Source of the DNA: CALSMU01 sp963926405
GTDB taxonomy: Bacteria; Bacteroidota; Bacteroidia; Flavobacteriales_D; Parvicellaceae
Assembly (NCBI GenBank): GCA_963926405.1
Contig: CAWUXI010000078.1
Span: 1 to 9,224, forward strand
DNA: 9,224 bases
Direction: 5' to 3'
Shown: one piece after another, positions 6,552 through 9,224 of the stretch
Position numbering within the stretch: position 1 is the stretch's first letter
Layout: each line of letters starts with the position of its first letter
Notes under the pieces: model-generated
Databases searched by the model: none
The model's input: the letters and a program-made list of their open reading frames with translations, nothing else
What the model was told of the DNA's origin: nothing
Position numbers and translations under genes: made by a program

Positions 6552-7421
6552 CTATTCAGTCAAATATTTCCCCAATAAACCATTAACAGATTGAGACAAT
6601 GACGCTGCGCTTATTTCTTCTATCACTTCAGCAGCTAACATTTGTATTACTTTAGCTTCAACCATCAACAAAGGCTTTTCATCTGGTGGTTCTGGAAAAA
6701 TATTTTGTTCTTCAAATAATCGTCTTGTAACCACCGCAACTTCATGAGCTCCAGTATAATTTCCTTTTTGTTCCAATAAATAAGCTAATGCTATCAACCC
6801 ATAAGCATCTTCAGATGTTGAATCAGCTTCTCGTCTAAGTGCGTAATATGTTACAATTAAACGATTGGCTTCAACATAATCTCCAGTTGCTGTAGAAACA
6901 AAGGATTTATTAAAATGATCTATTGTAAACATCCCCGTTGCACCAATTGATGAACTAATGCTCATACTTTCATTGTAGAAGGCCTCTGCCCTTTTCATGT
7001 TTCCAATTAAGCGCCACATTTCTGCATTCATATGCGCTCGCTTCATCATCCATTTCTGATCTCCAGAAGAAATTGACAACTGTTGTAATTCTTTACTTAA
7101 CTCTGCTAGTCTTACTGTATCCAAAGTTCTTTGCGCGTTGCGGCATAAACTGGACAATGCTCCACCAATCAAAGTATCGTTATTTGTTTCTCTACCAATT
7201 TCCAAAACCTTATTTGCAATCATGATGGACTCCTCATCATTGCCTTCCTTGAACTGCTGATAAGCCTCATTCAACATTTCATATGGGTTAACGGTTTCTG
7301 CAGTATTTGTTGTTTCTAAAGTACTACTTTCTGCGGGCTCAGTATCTTTCTCTTGCTCCCTAGTGCAAGAAGTAATTATTGTTGCTGTCAGAATAAATTG
7401 GAAGAAAAGTGTTTTAGTCAT
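6552..7421 (-). CDS. Lipoprotein with TPR-like helical repeats
   Basis: 289 residues from the ATG at 7419-7421. This start gives a lipoprotein signal, MTKTLFFQFILTATIITSC, with lipobox I-T-S-C and acylation expected at C19; the longest ORF begins 26 codons earlier and would bury that signal. After the Cys comes an acidic, Ser/Thr-rich linker (to about 45), then all-helical sequence to the end. Helix pairs such as NEAYQQFKEGNDEESIMIANK (from about 51), AEMWRLIGNMKRAEAFYNES and AYLLEQKGNYTGAHEVA show the A/G/Y/A spacing of tetratricopeptide repeats, though degenerate. TPR arrays bind partner proteins. The product is likely anchored to the outer or inner membrane facing the periplasm. No catalytic domain follows, unlike sensor kinases that carry similar TPR arrays. 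It stands alone, convergent with the DUF4139 gene. Specific function is unknown. Confidence 0.75.
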   Translation of the reverse strand: MTKTLFFQFILTATIITSCTREQEKDTEPAESSTLETTNTAETVNPYEMLNEAYQQFKEGNDEESIMIANKVLEIGRETNNDTLIGGALSSLCRNAQRTLDTVRLAELSKELQQLSISSGDQKWMMKRAHMNAEMWRLIGNMKRAEAFYNESMSISSSIGATGMFTIDHFNKSFVSTATGDYVEANRLIVTYYALRREADSTSEDAYGLIALAYLLEQKGNYTGAHEVAVVTRRLFEEQNIFPEPPDEKPLLMVEAKVIQMLAAEVIEEISAASLSQSVNGLLGKYLTE

Positions 7422-7842
7422 TGGATATTTTTTTTGTAAAAGTAACAACTTAAATTTACTTCCTGAAAACAAGTTGATTTCCATAAATAAAAAAAACATG
7501 TAGTCATTGAAAGTTATTAATTGAATGAATTACGCGCAACAAAATTGTATACTGCATCAAGAAAAACTTTCTCCAGTGAAAAGTTAAGTTTTCTTTCCTA
7601 GAGCTCTAAGAAATGCTTTAATTCATAATTATTCTCAACCTATCGAACTCCACCTTCTAGAAAGAATAGAAAAAGGGGAAAGAAATAGTAACATCATATG
7701 GATTAAAGAAGCATTTATCATGTATCAAATTTTCTATCTAATTTAATGATTACTACAAATCACCATCTAATTGCTAGGTTTTAAAATTTCACTTACAGCA
7801 CCTAACTCATTTTTTATTACATTAGTGCAATACACTCATGAT
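7422..7842. other. Intergenic region between divergent lipoprotein and TonB-C genes
   Basis: About 420 bp without a confident gene. It should carry promoters for both divergent neighbours, but only imperfect boxes are seen: TACTTTTA and TAAATTTA upstream of the lipoprotein gene and TAGGTTTT upstream of the TonB-C gene, none with a correctly spaced TTG element. It also contains a small inverted repeat (GAAAAACTT at 7561-7569 against AAGTTTTC at 7586-7593, one bulged base) and a possible coding remnant at 7525-7746, listed separately. Confidence 0.45.
7525..7746 (+). pseudogene. Possible small ORF remnant with one in-frame stop
   Basis: An ATG at 7525 opens 20 codons (MNYAQQNCILHQEKLSPVKS) to a TAA at 7585-7587. 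The same frame then stays open for 52 codons (7588-7743) to a TAA at 7744-7746. The second part looks protein-like, with an amphipathic, charged helix (ELHLLERIEKGERNSNIIW). I recognise no family. The whole could be a short gene broken by a nonsense change, the degraded end of a larger lost gene, or chance: an open run of this length is not very rare in a 420-bp gap read in six frames. It is listed so it is not lost; confidence is low. Confidence 0.2.
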
Positions 7843-8664
7843 ATGAATAAATATAAATTAGTATCAATTTCACTAATTATAGTGATTTCTTTGGCAGCAA
7901 TTAGCTTTAGCAATAAAAAGACTGTTGTAGGAGCAGAAAAAACTACTATAGCTGACTCAACTGACACTTTAAAACAACTGATTAATTTGAATTTCATCAA
8001 CTTTGAATTAGGTGAAATTCAAAAAAGTTTATCTTTTAATATCAGAGGAAGGTATATTGGAACAACTACAAAAAGCAGATTGTCGGGATCTAAATTGATT
8101 AAAGACTTCGTATCTGGTTACCCTTCAGGATGGATATCTGATTATGTTTCTATAGAAATGACCTTTAATAAGAATGGCATTGAACATATAATGCACAGTT
8201 CAAATGACACCTTAACACCTGAGCAAAGAGAATTAATTAATTCTCTTGATATTAACGATAATGTTATCCTTAGGGTTGCGTATAGCTATAAAAACCCAGT
8301 AACGAACGAAACAGAGAAAAGAAACATGAATGATATTTCTTTAGTGGTTGTGCCTGAATTTTCGGCAATGCCAGTATTTGGTTATGATGTATTAATTCAA
8401 TATTTAGAAGAAAATAGTTTCGAAGAAATCCCTGTATCCCTTCTAAATGAAATGGAGCAATTAATAATACATTTCAGTGTAAATGAACTAGGGGAAATAA
8501 ACAACGCCTTCATAAAACAATCTTCTGGTTTTATAGAAGTTGATGAATTAATCCTTGACTTAACAAATAGCTTGAGAAATTGGACTCCAGCAAAAGACAG
8601 TAATGGAAAAGCTGTTCTTCAAGATTTTATTTTAACATTTGGAAATGTACAATTCGGTTGTTAG
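7843..8664 (+). CDS. Protein with TonB C-terminal-like domain
   Basis: 273 residues from the ATG at 7843, which begins MNKYKLVSISLIIVISLAAIS, a signal peptide or N-terminal membrane anchor. The longest frame begins at a TTG at 7771 and would add 24 residues ahead of it. Residues about 103-170 (SIEMTFNKNGIEH..., TLTPEQRELINSL, then NDISLVVVPEF) match the region that often precedes the TonB domain in Bacteroidota proteins. Residues 171-207 correspond to the usual EAxFPGGxxxLxxYLxxN linker, here PEFSAMPVFGYDVLIQYLEEN with the PGG replaced. Residues 208-273 fit the TonB C-terminal fold (PF03544 type): IIHFSVNELGEI, SSGFIEVDE, NWTPAKDSNGKAV, FILTFGNVQF, ending in Cys. TonB domains contact TonB-dependent receptors at the outer membrane. 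There is no proline-rich spacer and no ExbB/ExbD nearby, so true energy transduction is doubtful. Its stop overlaps that of the convergent gene. Confidence 0.72.
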   Translation: MNKYKLVSISLIIVISLAAISFSNKKTVVGAEKTTIADSTDTLKQLINLNFINFELGEIQKSLSFNIRGRYIGTTTKSRLSGSKLIKDFVSGYPSGWISDYVSIEMTFNKNGIEHIMHSSNDTLTPEQRELINSLDINDNVILRVAYSYKNPVTNETEKRNMNDISLVVVPEFSAMPVFGYDVLIQYLEENSFEEIPVSLLNEMEQLIIHFSVNELGEINNAFIKQSSGFIEVDELILDLTNSLRNWTPAKDSNGKAVLQDFILTFGNVQFGC

Positions 8665-9224
8665 AATAGGAATGGAAACAATACAGCTCTGTAGGTAATT
8701 AAAGCCCTTACAGCAAAAAAAACAGCCACCGAACCAACAACAACTTTAACTACATCCTTCATTTTGGACTTTTTTAAATTGTCTTTTGGATTGTAAGTAT
8801 ATTTTATTCCAAATAAAACACCCGATAGCTCGTGTTTATTGATTTTTATAATTACATCATCAACTGTAATTAATTTTTTCTTTTTATTCTTAATTATAAA
8901 AACCTTATAACTAGCTTTTATGGTTATTTGAGAGCCTCTCGTATCTGTTAATTTTAAATTATCGACTGCATACAAATAGCCTGGTTTGTCGATACATTCA
9001 AAATGATAACCATTTGTTTTTAGACTAATAGAATAGGTTTTTTGTGTGAATGCTTTTTTATCGGTTTTATTCAATTGGTTTTTAAACTGAAGAACTGAGT
9101 CATTTATTGACATACTCAATACTTGTGTTTTAGAGTCTAATAAAACATTTCGACTCTTGTTAAGATTAAAGATAGAGTCATTTAATGTATTAATTTCAAA
9201 ATAGGTATTACTGCCATAAAAGTC
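8661..9224 (-). CDS. Unrecognised protein with C-terminal membrane segment (5' end outside window)
   Basis: Partial gene: reading upstream from the stop (TAA, 8661-8663) the frame stays open to the last base of the window, giving 187 visible residues. The nearest start-like codon, TTG at 9117-9119, is therefore probably internal, since the 35 codons before it look like ordinary coding sequence (visible N-terminus DFYGSNTYFEINTLNDSIF). The sequence is polar and rich in Lys, Asn, Ser and Asp, with beta-prone stretches such as GSQITIKASYKVFII and KKLITVDDVIIKIN. A single hydrophobic segment near the C-terminus (KDVVKVVVGSVAVFFAVRAL, then ITYRAVLFPFLF) looks like a membrane anchor, which is unusual in being at the end. 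No family is recognised. The gene ends inside the last codons of the convergent TonB-C gene (4-bp overlap). Confidence 0.7.
   Translation of the reverse strand, partial: DFYGSNTYFEINTLNDSIFNLNKSRNVLLDSKTQVLSMSINDSVLQFKNQLNKTDKKAFTQKTYSISLKTNGYHFECIDKPGYLYAVDNLKLTDTRGSQITIKASYKVFIIKNKKKKLITVDDVIIKINKHELSGVLFGIKYTYNPKDNLKKSKMKDVVKVVVGSVAVFFAVRALITYRAVLFPFLF

Noticed and set aside
7422..7499. N-terminal extension of the lipoprotein gene to 7499
   Set aside because: The extra 26 residues would place the lipobox Cys at about residue 45, too far in for a type II signal peptide.
8683..8696. Small inverted repeat TACAG-CT-CTGTA downstream of the TonB-C gene as a terminator
   Set aside because: It is 5 bp long with a 2-base loop, has no T-run, and lies within the opposing coding sequence.

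Overview
The window reads as a piece of a Bacteroidota chromosome, most likely Flavobacteriales. DNA is AT-rich, intergenic gaps are very short, starts lack clear purine-rich Shine-Dalgarno sites, and several signal peptides end in the -FGQ/-SFGQ style common in this phylum. The gene families fit too: SurE next to LpxB, a DUF4139 (MuiA-like) protein, a TonB-C-domain protein with the phylum-typical N-terminal half, and a secreted MORN-repeat protein. No tRNA, rRNA, insertion sequence, phage gene, CRISPR array or plasmid function was found. Genus cannot be told from the sequence.

Layout. (1) 1-309, + strand: C-terminal end of an aldo/keto reductase cut by the window edge, followed by a hairpin and about 370 bp of AT-rich non-coding DNA. 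(2) 680-1357, +: a secreted protein made almost wholly of nine 23-residue MORN repeats. (3) 1368-4782, -: a tight four-gene cluster read in the order surE, a 3-helix membrane protein, lpxB, SpoIID/LytB-domain protein. (4) 4890-6545, +: a secreted DUF4140/DUF4139 protein, divergent from surE. (5) 6552-7421, -: a lipoprotein with TPR-like helices. (6) 7422-7842: about 420 bp without a confident gene, holding a possible decayed small ORF. (7) 7843-8664, +: a membrane-anchored or secreted protein ending in a TonB C-terminal-like domain. (8) 8661-9224, -: an unrecognised protein with a C-terminal membrane segment, whose reading frame stays open to the window edge, so its start lies outside.

How the genes fit together. 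The minus-strand cluster is the one clear functional unit. LpxB makes the lipid A disaccharide, SpoIID-domain proteins cleave peptidoglycan glycan strands, and SurE is a nucleotide phosphatase, so the cluster joins outer-membrane lipid and cell-wall work. Overlaps and gaps of 20 bp or less imply one transcript. The other genes mostly encode exported proteins (MORN, DUF4139, lipoprotein, TonB-C) and look like single-gene units. All three convergent gene pairs almost touch (10 bp, 6 bp, and a 4-bp overlap) with no good terminator hairpin between them.

The start codons of several genes needed correction: lpxB appears to start at TTG, the SpoIID gene at GTG, and four others start downstream of the longest possible ORF. 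I did not find convincing evidence of a novel multi-gene system. The points most worth checking are the membrane protein between surE and lpxB, the SpoIID-lpxB linkage, the exported MORN protein, and the possible ORF remnant near 7525-7746.
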